Shown here one piece after another: positions 51,764-61,709 of a DNA stretch of 64,000 nucleotides (its first letter is position 1; every line of letters starts with the position of its first letter). This DNA comes from Chitinophaga silvisoli. Lineage in GTDB: Bacteria > Bacteroidota > Bacteroidia > Chitinophagales > Chitinophagaceae. The position numbers and the translations under genes were made by a program. The notes under the pieces were generated by a model. It was not told the DNA's origin. It made no database searches and worked only from the letters and a program-made list of their open reading frames with translations. The stretch covers positions 248,001-312,000 of the forward strand of contig NZ_QTJV01000006.1 of the NCBI RefSeq assembly GCF_003412465.1. Reading direction: 5' to 3'.

Positions 51764-54001
51764 ATGCGGCACTGGATCCAGGAAGTCAGGAATTTCATCT
51801 ACAGCTATCATTTTAGTACTGGTTTACGTACTACCATCAGTGTGGTCGTGCCTTCTGTAGTCTGCTCACTGATGGGCAACCTCCCACTCGGGATCGTTAT
51901 CTCTCTCGGTGCCCTTGCTACTGCCCTCTCGGACGTTCCAGGCACCGCTATTCATAAGCGAAACGGGACCCTTATTGCCATTGGTTTCATTTGGGCGACC
52001 GCCCTCACCACCTCGATCTTCATGCCTTACCCGGTATTGATGACCTTCTATATATTGATCTGTTGCTTTTTGAACCCTATGTTGCTTGTTTATGGCAACA
52101 GAGGGGGAAATATCGGGATAGGGGTAATGCTCGTGATGGTGTCCATCCTTGGCGAAAAACCGGTTTCGGTTCACGAGGCTTTCATTCACAGTCTCTATAT
52201 CTTATTGGGTGCGGTATGGTATGGGCTTCTGGCCCTGGTGCTCTGGCAGATCCGGCCTTACCTGAGTGTACAGCAAATGCTCGCCGAGTGTATTAACGAA
52301 ACGGCGGATTACCTGCTGGCAAGGGCGCGGTTCTACGATCCGGACGCTGGTAATAAGATTGACGAAATATATAAAGACGTGCTCGCGCAGCAGGTGGTAG
52401 TGAGTGAAAAACAGGAAGCGGTCCGCGAACTCTTACTGAAAAGACGCTCTCACCAGGAAGGTACGACAAGTATCAATAAGGCCCTGGTGCTCATCTTTCT
52501 CGACATGGTCGATCTGCAGGAGCAGATCATGGCCGCGCAGACTGATTACCAGGCACTCCATGAATCATTTGACAATGCAGGTATCCTGGATAAATTTCAT
52601 TCACTGATTCTTGAAATTGTAGGTGAACTGAAAATCATCGGTGACGCGGTAGCCGCAGGGCAGCGCTCATTGCCAAAGGCAAACCTGAAATATGAGATTG
52701 TGAAAGTGCAAAAGGCGGTGGATGAGATCAGGAAGACTTTACCTACAGTAAAAGAAAGAACACGCTTATTAGTGCTTTCCAATATCCTTCATAACCTGTC
52801 CGATATGGCGCAGCGCATTTATAACCTGCACCGCCTTACCCGCCTGGAAAGGGTGAAAGATGAAATCATAGACCCAAGATTACAGTTGTCAAGTTTTACG
52901 AGCCATGGCCAGTATGATTTGGAAACCTTTTTGAATAACCTGACTTTCCAGTCGCACATTTTCAGGCATGCCCTGCGTGTGAGTCTGGCGACGGTAACAG
53001 GGTATGTAATCGGCCAGGTCTTTCATCTGGACAGGGTATACTGGATCCTGCTGACAATCGTCGTGATCCTGAAACCGGGTTTTAGTATTACGAAAGCGAG
53101 AAGTTACCAGCGTATCTATGGAACGGTAGCAGGTGCTTTGTTTGCAGCAGGGATCCTGTTTCTGACAGCGAATAATACCATTATTTTCATTGCCATGCTC
53201 CTTTGTATATTGGGTGCGTATAGTTTTATGACGCATCAGTATACTTTGAGTGTGTTTTTTGTGACACCGTTTGTAGTTTTCCTTTTGCACTTTTTGCATC
53301 CGGCGCATTTGTATAATGTAGGTTGGAGAGTGATGGATACAACCATTGGGGCCGTCATTGCGTTTTGTGCGAACCTTTTGCTATGGCCGAGTTGGGAGAA
53401 GAATACCCTGCCGAACCATATGATTAAGATGGTGAAGAGCAACGCGAAGTACTTTGAGCAGGTGATGCGTATGTATACGCAGGATCCATTTGTGTTGAAT
53501 GATTATAAATTAGCGAGGAAGGATTCGAATGTAAGTGCAGCGAACCTGATGTCAGCATTTCAGCGGATGCTGTCGGAGCCGAAGAGTAAGCAGCGGAATG
53601 GCTCGCAGGTCTATCATTTTGTAGTAGTGAATAATTCGATCATCTCGCATATTGCGGCGCTGGCGAATTATGGGACGACGCATAATGGTGTGAGGTTTCC
53701 GCAGCCGGAATACAAGTTATTGAGTCACAATTTGCAGGCATATTTTACGTGTATCCTGGAGATGCTGGAGAAGCCGGGTGAGAAGCCGTCTTCGCCGCCG
53801 GTGAACCTGGAGGCCTTTGAGACCCTGGATATGAAGCTGGAGGCGATGTACCAGAAGAGGCAGGAGGAGGTGAACAATGGGAAAGGAGATACGGATCTGC
53901 GGCAGGAGATCCTGGAGGTGAAACAGGTGAGGGATCAGTTGCATGCAGTGATGTCACTGCTGAAGGATATGAAGAAGATGCTGGAACAAAGTAATCAGTA
54001 A
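51764..54001 (+). CDS. FUSC-family (YccS/YhfK-like) membrane protein
   Basis: 745 residues from the ATG at 51764 (MRHWIQEVRNFIYSYHF). Two sets of about five or six membrane helices (about residues 15-150 and 400-530), each followed by a cytoplasmic helical region, give the duplicated architecture of the fusaric-acid resistance-like YccS/YhfK proteins. The second set contains the family motif HLDRVYWILLTIVVILKPGFSITKARSYQRIYGT. These proteins are thought to export aromatic acids or affect envelope stress, but the function in Bacteroidota is not established. It is divergent from smc and ends at a strong terminator. Confidence 0.87.
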   Translation: MRHWIQEVRNFIYSYHFSTGLRTTISVVVPSVVCSLMGNLPLGIVISLGALATALSDVPGTAIHKRNGTLIAIGFIWATALTTSIFMPYPVLMTFYILICCFLNPMLLVYGNRGGNIGIGVMLVMVSILGEKPVSVHEAFIHSLYILLGAVWYGLLALVLWQIRPYLSVQQMLAECINETADYLLARARFYDPDAGNKIDEIYKDVLAQQVVVSEKQEAVRELLLKRRSHQEGTTSINKALVLIFLDMVDLQEQIMAAQTDYQALHESFDNAGILDKFHSLILEIVGELKIIGDAVAAGQRSLPKANLKYEIVKVQKAVDEIRKTLPTVKERTRLLVLSNILHNLSDMAQRIYNLHRLTRLERVKDEIIDPRLQLSSFTSHGQYDLETFLNNLTFQSHIFRHALRVSLATVTGYVIGQVFHLDRVYWILLTIVVILKPGFSITKARSYQRIYGTVAGALFAAGILFLTANNTIIFIAMLLCILGAYSFMTHQYTLSVFFVTPFVVFLLHFLHPAHLYNVGWRVMDTTIGAVIAFCANLLLWPSWEKNTLPNHMIKMVKSNAKYFEQVMRMYTQDPFVLNDYKLARKDSNVSAANLMSAFQRMLSEPKSKQRNGSQVYHFVVVNNSIISHIAALANYGTTHNGVRFPQPEYKLLSHNLQAYFTCILEMLEKPGEKPSSPPVNLEAFETLDMKLEAMYQKRQEEVNNGKGDTDLRQEILEVKQVRDQLHAVMSLLKDMKKMLEQSNQ

Positions 54002-54004
54002 TAA

Positions 54005-54041
54005 TAGAAAACGCTTTTCCCTGAGGGAAAAGCGTTTTCTA
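54005..54041. terminator. Bidirectional terminator between the FUSC gene and bshC
   Basis: A perfect 17-bp stem, TAGAAAACGCTTTTCCC (54005-54021) with 54025-54041, loop TGA. A/T-rich tails occur on both sides. Confidence 0.9.
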
Positions 54042-54069
54042 TTAGAGGCCTGCGGCCCCTTATAATTTT

Positions 54070-55665
54070 TTAATCCGTATAAATGATCCCGAATTGATCC
54101 GTCACCGGTTCCAAATGCTCCAATATCAAGTCAAAGAAAGCAGGCCCCTGCTGAATATACCAGGGCATAAAGTTCTCTTTACGCTCCTGTAGACTATTTC
54201 CGGGGAATAACCTTTGCTTCAGCACCCGGATCTGGTCCGTTTGCCATGCAAACTTTCTTTTCTCTGCCCGCAGGAACTTGTGCTCCAGCTTACCAATAGA
54301 CTTAATCGCCTTGGCGCGCTCTGATTCCACTGACTTCACCAAAGTAATATCAATATCTTCCGCTTTCAGCGACAGCTCATCAAATAATTTCTCTACAGCG
54401 GTATATTCATCTTTCAATACCAGCGCGGCATTGGTGTGTTTCTGTACATACTCATTGACCAGTGACTCCACATCCCTGAACAGGTCCGCCATATCCAGGC
54501 CCAGTTTCTCCAACCTGGCCAGCGATGGCAAATCAGCCATCAGGAATGAATTGCGCAGCAAGAGCACAGGGAATGGTACCTGGTAATGTGTAAACAGGTC
54601 CTGTAGCTCCAGCCAGTAAGCGATCTCCCCTCCCCCGCCAATGAAAGCGATATTAGGCAGGATGGTCTCCTGGAAAAGGCCTCTTAATATTACATTCGGA
54701 CTGAATCGCTCCGGATGCTCCTGCAGTTCCTTCTCCAGCGTTTCGCGGGTAAACTCCACCGGCATGTGCAGCACTTTCCAGGTATCTCCTATCTGGACAA
54801 TGCGCTCACGGGCAGTCGGGGTCAGGTAAAACAGGTTGATTTCGCGGGGATTCGCCTGTACTTTATAGTGTTGGGACAGCTTTGTAAGCGTCTCATTAAC
54901 AATTTTGTGGGAATGCTGGTGCAGCAATTCATCTCTCATCACGGGGATGTAGAGACGCTTCAGCGCCGGACTATCCGGCACCAGTACCACCAGTCCGTAA
55001 CGGCCAAAGAGCTCATTTACAAGGTATAAGGTGGCTTCCTGGATGTTTTCGTGCTCGAGGTATGCCTTCTTCATCATGGCCATGAGTTCGGCAGCATGAG
55101 GGCCATAACCCAGGGCGGATTCGATGGTGGTGAAGAGTTCGGCGAAACCTTCAGGCTGCATCCGGCCAACGGCACCCTGCTGGGAAGTAGCCCAGTTGAT
55201 ATTTTTGCCGCCGATGTATACGTGGCCCAGTTCTTCGAGGTCAGCGTCTTCACTGCCCATATAGTAGACAGGAACAAATTTATATTGCGGGTACTTATCC
55301 TGTAACTGGCCGGCAAGCTTGATGGCTTGCAGGATCTTGTATACAAAATAAAGGTAACCGGTGAAAATATTAGGCTGGTGGGCGGTGGTCACAGTAAAGG
55401 TGTTCGCCTCGCCTAAACTATGGATATTGTTTTTGACGTGATCGGTGATCTGAAGGCCCTGGTATTGCTCTTGTAAGGCAGCAACTAATACCCCACGGTG
55501 TTGCGGGTGGGATTTTTTGGCCTTGATAGCGGCTTCGAAATCAGGGGATAAGGATGAATATTTGTAAAAAGGACGCAGATGCGGATGATCCGCGAGGAAG
55601 TCTATTACCAGTTGATTGAAATACCCCGTCTGACTATAACGTATATTGCTTACAGGTTGCTCCAT
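54070..55665 (-). CDS. bshC: Bacillithiol biosynthesis cysteine-adding enzyme
   Basis: 531 residues, typical BshC length. Conserved family blocks are visible: TTAHQPNIFTGYLYFVYKILQAIKLA, PVYYMGSEDADLEELGHVYIGGK, and FIGGGGEIAYWLELQDLFTHYQVPFPVLLLRNS. A long coiled-coil is present at about residues 400-480. It adds cysteine to glucosaminyl-malate in the last step of bacillithiol synthesis in the cytosol. bshA and bshB are not in the window. It is a single gene. Confidence 0.95.
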   Translation of the reverse strand: MEQPVSNIRYSQTGYFNQLVIDFLADHPHLRPFYKYSSLSPDFEAAIKAKKSHPQHRGVLVAALQEQYQGLQITDHVKNNIHSLGEANTFTVTTAHQPNIFTGYLYFVYKILQAIKLAGQLQDKYPQYKFVPVYYMGSEDADLEELGHVYIGGKNINWATSQQGAVGRMQPEGFAELFTTIESALGYGPHAAELMAMMKKAYLEHENIQEATLYLVNELFGRYGLVVLVPDSPALKRLYIPVMRDELLHQHSHKIVNETLTKLSQHYKVQANPREINLFYLTPTARERIVQIGDTWKVLHMPVEFTRETLEKELQEHPERFSPNVILRGLFQETILPNIAFIGGGGEIAYWLELQDLFTHYQVPFPVLLLRNSFLMADLPSLARLEKLGLDMADLFRDVESLVNEYVQKHTNAALVLKDEYTAVEKLFDELSLKAEDIDITLVKSVESERAKAIKSIGKLEHKFLRAEKRKFAWQTDQIRVLKQRLFPGNSLQERKENFMPWYIQQGPAFFDLILEHLEPVTDQFGIIYTD

Positions 55666-55810
55666 ACTACACTCAAATGATCTTTTGAATGCACGAATTT
55701 AGGGGAAAAGGTGGAGATGGTGGGGGAAATTTCATGAATGGTAAATTTAATATTACCTAAATAAATGGCTTTCCCCCCCGGTAAAAGCCATTTATTTTTA
55801 ATGTATAACA

Positions 55811-57112
55811 TTAAGGCTGACCAAGTTGATTCCCATAGTACTTCAACCTGATCTCCGCCGATTTCGCTGCAAAACTCACATTGATCAATAAATACCCCGC
55901 ATTTTCAAAACTCTGTTGCGCCGTTTTCACATCTATAATCGTGGCCTGTTTCAGCTGGAAACGCTGCAAGACAAGATCAAGCAGTTTCCCTGACAGCTCA
56001 TAGTTGTCCTTCGCCGTCTGCAACTGCATCAGGTTATTATTATACGCCTGCCAGCTCTTCACTATATTCCCAGTATAGTTGATTCCAAGCGTATCCCTGA
56101 TCAAACGGTCATTAGAAGTATTGATCCCCGCAATCTCCTGCCTCCTTTTATATACCGAACCATTGAAAATGGGAATATTCACCCCCACTCCCAGGTAAGG
56201 CCCATAGTTTTGATTCAACAGGGAAAACCCGTCACTGTTCCTGGTATAATTATAATTATATCCCGCATTCCCCGTCAGGGAAGGATAGCGATAGGCTGCC
56301 GTCTCCTTTTCCAGGTATTGATCCACCTGTACCTGCTTGCCTGCGGCGATGAGGTCCGGGTGCTGCTCCATGGATTGCAGAATAGGTGCCAGTTGTAGGT
56401 CCGTGGCAACGATAATGGTATCCTTTATAGTAATCACTGAATCCTGTTTTAAAGTCAGCACTGTCAGCAAATCCGTCTTCGCCTGGTCTATGACCAGTTG
56501 CTGCGCCTGCAGATTCTGCAGCTGGGTATTCAGATCCACCTGCGCCTGGAAGAGGTCAGCATTGTTTGCCACCCCCACACTCTGCTGCGCTTTCACAATA
56601 TCCAGTTTCTGGCGGGACACCTCTATAGACCGCTCCAGCGTAGCCGCATAGCTCTCCTGGCGAATGATGTCATAGTACTTCGTCATCACATTATAAGTGA
56701 TGAAGGCAATGCGTGATTTAAGGTAGTCATTGCTTATAGACGCTGTCAGATCCAGTCTCTTCGCAGCATTCGCCACCTTACTCCCGTTATAGATCGGCAC
56801 CGATGCCCCAAAACTGGCAGAGAGCTGGTTAGAGCGCGCATTGTTGCTGGATTTGTTATTCGCAGGATTGGCATACTTCTGCTCCAGGCTTGTGAGCTGC
56901 TCCACATCAGAGCCGGATGCACTCACCACCGGCATACCGCCTGCAATCCCATAGTTATTATTAGTTTCCGCAATCTTCACGTTATTCTCCGCGATCTTAA
57001 TGCCCAGGTTTTTATTCAGCGCAATATTCACCGCATCCTTCAGTGTCAGCTGCTGCGCATGCAGCAGACCCGGAAAAAAGAAAATAGACAGATATATAAT
57101 GAATCTTTTCAT
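55811..57112 (-). CDS. TolC-family outer membrane efflux protein
   Basis: 433 residues from the ATG at 57112 (MKRFIIYLSIFFFPGLLHAQ, a clear signal peptide); longer upstream starts overlap the pump gene and have no signal. The protein contains two OEP domains of long helices plus beta hairpins (TLKDAVNIALNKNLGIKIAENNV, then a second near residue 240). It forms the outer-membrane tunnel of a tripartite exporter. It is the third gene of the efflux operon, 10 bp after the pump. Confidence 0.92.
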   Translation of the reverse strand: MKRFIIYLSIFFFPGLLHAQQLTLKDAVNIALNKNLGIKIAENNVKIAETNNNYGIAGGMPVVSASGSDVEQLTSLEQKYANPANNKSSNNARSNQLSASFGASVPIYNGSKVANAAKRLDLTASISNDYLKSRIAFITYNVMTKYYDIIRQESYAATLERSIEVSRQKLDIVKAQQSVGVANNADLFQAQVDLNTQLQNLQAQQLVIDQAKTDLLTVLTLKQDSVITIKDTIIVATDLQLAPILQSMEQHPDLIAAGKQVQVDQYLEKETAAYRYPSLTGNAGYNYNYTRNSDGFSLLNQNYGPYLGVGVNIPIFNGSVYKRRQEIAGINTSNDRLIRDTLGINYTGNIVKSWQAYNNNLMQLQTAKDNYELSGKLLDLVLQRFQLKQATIIDVKTAQQSFENAGYLLINVSFAAKSAEIRLKYYGNQLGQP

Positions 57113-57122
57113 GCTAATAGTT

Positions 57123-60100
57123 TTATTCTGCCACATCAGGTATATGCGCCTTATGCTTACCACTCACAAAGGTGTATACAGCCGGAATCACGAACAGTGT
57201 CAGGATCAGTGAAAACATAATACCACCTACAACCACAATGCCCAGCGGTACACGGCTCGTACTCGCCGCCCCCAGGCTCATGGCCAGTGGCAATGCACCC
57301 AGTGCCGTCGCCAGCGATGTCATAAGGATCGGGCGCAAACGCTGTGAGGCCGCTTCTACTACCGCCTCGTGCTTACTCATCCCCATCTCACGCTTCTGGT
57401 TCGTGAACTCTACGATCAGGATCCCATTCTTCGTGACCAATCCAATCAACATGATCATACCGATCTCGGAGAAGATATTCAGTGTTTGTCCGAACACCCA
57501 GAGACTCAACAAGGCACCTGCCAATGCCAGGGGCACCGTAAGCATAATCGTAATAGGATCGATGAAACTTTCGAACTGGGCCGCCAGTACTAAATAGATT
57601 AAGATCAGCGCCAGCAAAAACGCAAACACGATATTGGAAGAACTTTCCGCATAGTCACGACTGGAGCCTGACAACGCCGTATGGAAGCTCGGATCCAGCA
57701 ACCGGTCTCCTATCGCCTGCATTGCCGTGATACCATCACCAATGGTATGGCCCGGTGCCAGTGAAGCTGAAATCGTTGCACTCTTAAAACGGTTAAAGTG
57801 ATACAAGGTAGCCGGACTCGTACTCGTCACCACTTTCACCACCGCATCCAAAGGAATCTTATCTCCACTAGTATTCCGTACATAGATATGACTGATATCA
57901 GCAGGCTCATTCCTTTCAGTTCTTTCCAGCTGTGCTATCACATAATACTGGTAGCCATTCATGATAAAGTATGCCAGGCGGCCACCGCTGAATGCAGCCT
58001 GCATAGCTGAAATTACATCATTGGTAGACAAGCCCAGGTCCTTGATCTTCATCCGGTCGAAGGTCACTTCCAGGGTAGGCTTTGTAAATTTCAGATCTAC
58101 GTCAACGTTAGAGAAGGTAGGATCTTTCCTCGCCTCTTCCAGGAATAAAGGAATTGTATTTTTTAGCTTATTTAAATCCTGGTTCTGCAGGATAAACTGT
58201 ATCGGCAAACTGGTCTTTGAACCAGAACCCACGGCAATCGTCTGTTCCTGGATGGTGAAGATGCGCGCGTCATTGAAGCGCTTCAGTTTCTTGTTCAGGT
58301 CATTCGCTATCTCCGCCTGACTACGTTCTCTTTCTTCCGGAGGCACCAAACCAATACGCGGCTGAGAGCTATTGATCACAGAGCCAGCAGGGGTTCTCGC
58401 GAATACAAAGTCTCTTTCAGGCACTGAGTCATAGAGGTAGTTAGCGATCTTATCACTCACCGCCTGAGTATAGCTATAGCTTGTACCTTCGGGCAAACTC
58501 ACCGTCATACGGATACTGCTCCTGTCTTCCAGTGGTGCGATCTCACTTTGTATGCTATGCAGGATCAGGAGCATCATACCAAAGCACAGGATAATAATCA
58601 GCCAGGCTGTCCACCTTACTTTCATAAACGCCTCCAGCAGGCGCTTGTAACCATTCTCCATACCCTTGAAGAAAGGCTCTGTTTTTTCATAGAACTTACC
58701 ATGCCCTGCATCTTTCTTATTCAGGTATACATTTAATACAGGCGTAATAGTGAGTGATACAAATGCTGAGATCAATACCGCCGTAGCCAGCACCACGCCG
58801 AACTCGCGGAATAACCTACCCACAAATCCCTGTAGGAAGATTACCGGCATAAACACTACTGCCAGTGTGAGTGAGGTAGAAATTACTGCAAAGAAAATTT
58901 CCTTACTCCCTTCCAGCGCGGCCGTGCGGATATTCATGCCCTGCTCTAATTTCCGGAAGATGTTTTCCGTGACCACAATACCATCATCCACCACAAGCCC
59001 TGTAGCCAGTACGATACCCAGCAGCGTTAAGATATTGATCGTAAAGCCGGCCAGGTATACGACGAAGAAGGTAGCGATGAGCGAGATAGGAATATCTATC
59101 AATGGGCGGATTGCAATCAGCCAGTTTCTGAAGAAGAAGAAGATCACGAGCACCACCAGTGCAAATGCAATGATCAGTGTTTCTTTCACTTCGGCCAGGG
59201 ACTGCCTGATGTTGCGGGTATTATCAATCAGTACGTTGAATTCAATATCATCTTTGTTCGATTCTTTGATCGCCTGCATGCGCTTTTTGAACTCATCGGC
59301 GATTGCTATATTATTAGCACCCGGCTGGGGGATGATCGCCACCCCTACTGCGTTCACACCATTGTATTTCCAGCCCTGCTCTTCTATTTGCGGGCCGAGT
59401 TCTACACGGGCTACATCGCTCAGGCGCACGATACCGGTACTGTCTTCGCGCAGGATCAGATCACGGAAATCCTTTTCCGTCGTCAAGCGCCCAAGGGCGT
59501 TGATAGTGAGCTCTGTATTATTACCATACACTTTACCTGCCGGTAATTGTACGTTCTCATTGTTCAATGCCGTGCTGATATCATTGTATGCTATATTGTA
59601 AGCATCCATTTTAGCTTCATTGAGCCAGATGCGCATGGCATAACTCTTATCCCCAAAGACGTTTACAGAGCTTACCTGGTCGATGGTCTGCAATTGCTGC
59701 TGCAATACGTTGTCTACATAATCACTCAGTTCCATCAATGACTTGGTACGGCTTTGAACCGCGAGGATCAGGATGGGATCACTGTTCGCATCCGCTTTGG
59801 TGACTACCGGTGGTGCATCGATATCCAGGGGCAGACTCCTGGTAGCCTGGCTCACTTTGTCACGCACATCGCTGGCAGCGGCTTCCAGGTCAATACCGAG
59901 ATTGAACTCTACCGTAATGACACTGCTGCCAAGGGAGCTATTGGAAGAAATGGTGCGTATACCGGGAATACCGTTGATCTGCTTTTCAAGGGGCTCGGAG
60001 ATCTGGCTTTCCATGATATCCGGGTTAGCACCGGTATAAGCAGTGGTCACTGTAATAATAGGAGGATCGATGGCAGGATAATCTCTCACTGCCAGGAAAT

Positions 60101-60188
60101 AGTAGCCAATCACCCCAAACAGTATAATCAGGAGGTTCATCACTGTCGCAAGGACAGGCCGCTTCAATGATAGTTCTGAAATATTCAT
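57123..60188 (-). CDS. RND-family efflux pump (HAE1/AcrB type)
   Basis: 1021 residues, 12 membrane helices and two large periplasmic loops. Familiar blocks include RPVLATVMNLLIILFGVIGYYFL at the N terminus, GLVVDDGIVVTENIFRKLE in the fourth helix (Asp-Asp proton relay), EDRSSIRMTVSLPEGTSY and the C-terminal GLVTKNGILIVEFTNQKRE and LRPILMTSLATALGALPLA. A proton-driven exporter of hydrophobic compounds. It is flanked by its adaptor (21 bp upstream) and TolC (10 bp downstream), so the complex is encoded in one operon. No regulator gene is adjacent. Confidence 0.95.
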   Translation of the reverse strand: MNISELSLKRPVLATVMNLLIILFGVIGYYFLAVRDYPAIDPPIITVTTAYTGANPDIMESQISEPLEKQINGIPGIRTISSNSSLGSSVITVEFNLGIDLEAAASDVRDKVSQATRSLPLDIDAPPVVTKADANSDPILILAVQSRTKSLMELSDYVDNVLQQQLQTIDQVSSVNVFGDKSYAMRIWLNEAKMDAYNIAYNDISTALNNENVQLPAGKVYGNNTELTINALGRLTTEKDFRDLILREDSTGIVRLSDVARVELGPQIEEQGWKYNGVNAVGVAIIPQPGANNIAIADEFKKRMQAIKESNKDDIEFNVLIDNTRNIRQSLAEVKETLIIAFALVVLVIFFFFRNWLIAIRPLIDIPISLIATFFVVYLAGFTINILTLLGIVLATGLVVDDGIVVTENIFRKLEQGMNIRTAALEGSKEIFFAVISTSLTLAVVFMPVIFLQGFVGRLFREFGVVLATAVLISAFVSLTITPVLNVYLNKKDAGHGKFYEKTEPFFKGMENGYKRLLEAFMKVRWTAWLIIILCFGMMLLILHSIQSEIAPLEDRSSIRMTVSLPEGTSYSYTQAVSDKIANYLYDSVPERDFVFARTPAGSVINSSQPRIGLVPPEERERSQAEIANDLNKKLKRFNDARIFTIQEQTIAVGSGSKTSLPIQFILQNQDLNKLKNTIPLFLEEARKDPTFSNVDVDLKFTKPTLEVTFDRMKIKDLGLSTNDVISAMQAAFSGGRLAYFIMNGYQYYVIAQLERTERNEPADISHIYVRNTSGDKIPLDAVVKVVTSTSPATLYHFNRFKSATISASLAPGHTIGDGITAMQAIGDRLLDPSFHTALSGSSRDYAESSSNIVFAFLLALILIYLVLAAQFESFIDPITIMLTVPLALAGALLSLWVFGQTLNIFSEIGMIMLIGLVTKNGILIVEFTNQKREMGMSKHEAVVEAASQRLRPILMTSLATALGALPLAMSLGAASTSRVPLGIVVVGGIMFSLILTLFVIPAVYTFVSGKHKAHIPDVAE

Positions 60189-60209
60189 TTGTTGAATTCC
60201 GTTGGGTGA

Positions 60210-61292
60210 TTATTGCTGTGCAGCCACGAGTTTTTCCAGTGTCTTCACTTGTCTGACCTTCACAGGGGCATCCGGGCGGGCAAAGAGCACGCCGGTCACC
60301 ACCACTGTATCACCTACGCTGATGCCGCTGGTGATCTCTACGTTATTGGCTTCCCGCACACCCGTTTGCACGGTAGAGAGGTGGGCCTTGCCATCTTTGA
60401 CGAGGACTACCTGGTTATTCTTATCGTTTGGAATGAGGGCGTTGGTAGGCACCATAATGGCTTTTGCATCAGCGCCGGCATTGAAGTAGACTTTCACAAA
60501 TGCACCCGGGCGGCCTTTGCCATCAGAGAGCAGGGCGCGGACTCTGACATTGCGGCTTGTCTGGCTCACCTGTGGTTCCATAGCGATTATAGTAGCCTGT
60601 TTGCGGGTGCCGTCGTTGGCATCGCTCACTACGTCTACCACAGCGCCTTTCTTAATGTTATGGGCGTAGTTTTCAGGAAGGAGGAAGTCTACCCGCATCT
60701 TGTCGGGCGACTGGATAGTCGCGATCAGGGTAGCTGGCGTAGCATATGCCCCTATGCTGACCTGGCGAAGCCCGATAGTGCCTGTAAATGGGGCACGGAT
60801 GGCGGCCTTGTCTATCTGTGCCTGTGTATAGGCCATATCAGCTTTAGTACTATTCACGTTGTTCAGTGCCAGGTCATAATCTGCCTGGTTGATGCCGTTA
60901 ATGGCCAGCAGCTTGCGGTCGCGTTCTTCAGTTTTTTCGTAGAGGTCCAGGAGGACTTCGGACTTTTTCAGTTGTGCCTGCAGGTCGGCATCGTTGATGC
61001 GGGCAATGAGGGTGCCTTTTTCAACGACGGTACCCTCGGGCACATTGAGGTAGGTGATCCTGCCACTGATTTCCGGATGAAGTTCGGCGAACTCATTGGG
61101 AACGATCGTACCGTTTGCTTCGATGCTGTTAGCGACACTGCGGGTATCAGCAATGATAACATCTACAATGGTAGGTTGGTTTCCCTGAGATTTGGCATCT
61201 TCATTCTTTTTGTTGTTATGGCAGGCGACTGATAATAACAGCATACAACATAGCCCCGTTATATGTATTGCCCTTTGATCCAGCAAGACCAT
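60210..61292 (-). CDS. RND efflux periplasmic adaptor (membrane fusion protein)
   Basis: 360 residues from the ATG at 61292; the preceding codon is TTG. The lipoprotein signal ends in LLLSVACHNN. The order is barrel-sandwich half (PEGTVVEKGTLIARINDADLQ), helical hairpin with the two antiparallel coils (about residues 115-165), second lipoyl half (IRAPFTGTIGLRQVSIGAYA) and membrane-proximal domain. It links the RND pump to TolC. First gene of the operon; its promoter motif is at 61325-61332. Confidence 0.93.
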   Translation of the reverse strand: MVLLDQRAIHITGLCCMLLLSVACHNNKKNEDAKSQGNQPTIVDVIIADTRSVANSIEANGTIVPNEFAELHPEISGRITYLNVPEGTVVEKGTLIARINDADLQAQLKKSEVLLDLYEKTEERDRKLLAINGINQADYDLALNNVNSTKADMAYTQAQIDKAAIRAPFTGTIGLRQVSIGAYATPATLIATIQSPDKMRVDFLLPENYAHNIKKGAVVDVVSDANDGTRKQATIIAMEPQVSQTSRNVRVRALLSDGKGRPGAFVKVYFNAGADAKAIMVPTNALIPNDKNNQVVLVKDGKAHLSTVQTGVREANNVEITSGISVGDTVVVTGVLFARPDAPVKVRQVKTLEKLVAAQQ

Positions 61293-61324
61293 CAAAATTG
61301 ATTTTTTGTTGAGAACCTAAAAAA

Positions 61325-61332
61325 CAAATGTA
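61325..61332 (-). promoter_or_regulatory. -7 promoter motif of the efflux operon
   Basis: TACATTTG on the minus strand fits TAnnTTTG, 33 bp before the adaptor ATG. Confidence 0.6.
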
Positions 61333-61646
61333 GATTTCGGGGGAAGGAGGTTTATGATATGTCGGCCAAGCGGCAAAAAGTGTCGGTGATTAATTGAAAA
61401 ACGGGGATGAACGGGCTTAAATACCCGGTGAATTGGGCGGAATTTTAACAGTATTTAACGCTTTTATCAGGATTTATTTTTTTACATTCCGCAGGCCTGA
61501 AAGGCTGTACTGGCAAGGTTTTTCAAAGATAAAGGATTTTATACCACTTGTCATTTTTAAATTCGATTTTAACAGTTTTTTTGACCGCTTGTAAGGGCGC
61601 GGATTAAAAATACAGGAGACCATTACTAAAAGTAACCGGGAGGAAT

Positions 61647-61684
61647 AAAAAAAGAGATTTTACCCAGGGTAAAATCTCTTTTTT
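61647..61684 (-). terminator. Terminator of glgC
   Basis: AAAGAGATTTTACCC (61651-61665) pairs with GGGTAAAATCTCTTT (61667-61681); A-runs extend the stem and give a T-run on the minus strand. It starts 26 bp beyond the glgC stop. Confidence 0.88.
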
Positions 61685-61709
61685 ATAATCAGGATTATTT
61701 ATATGCTTA

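Larger units (their letters stand above)
61293..61709. other. Gap between the efflux operon and glgC
   Basis: 417 bp. It contains the operon promoter, a terminator for glgC (61647-61684) and perhaps a degenerate palindromic-repeat arm (CTAAAAGTAACCGGGAGG at 61626-61643). Otherwise there is only A/T-rich sequence. Confidence 0.55.
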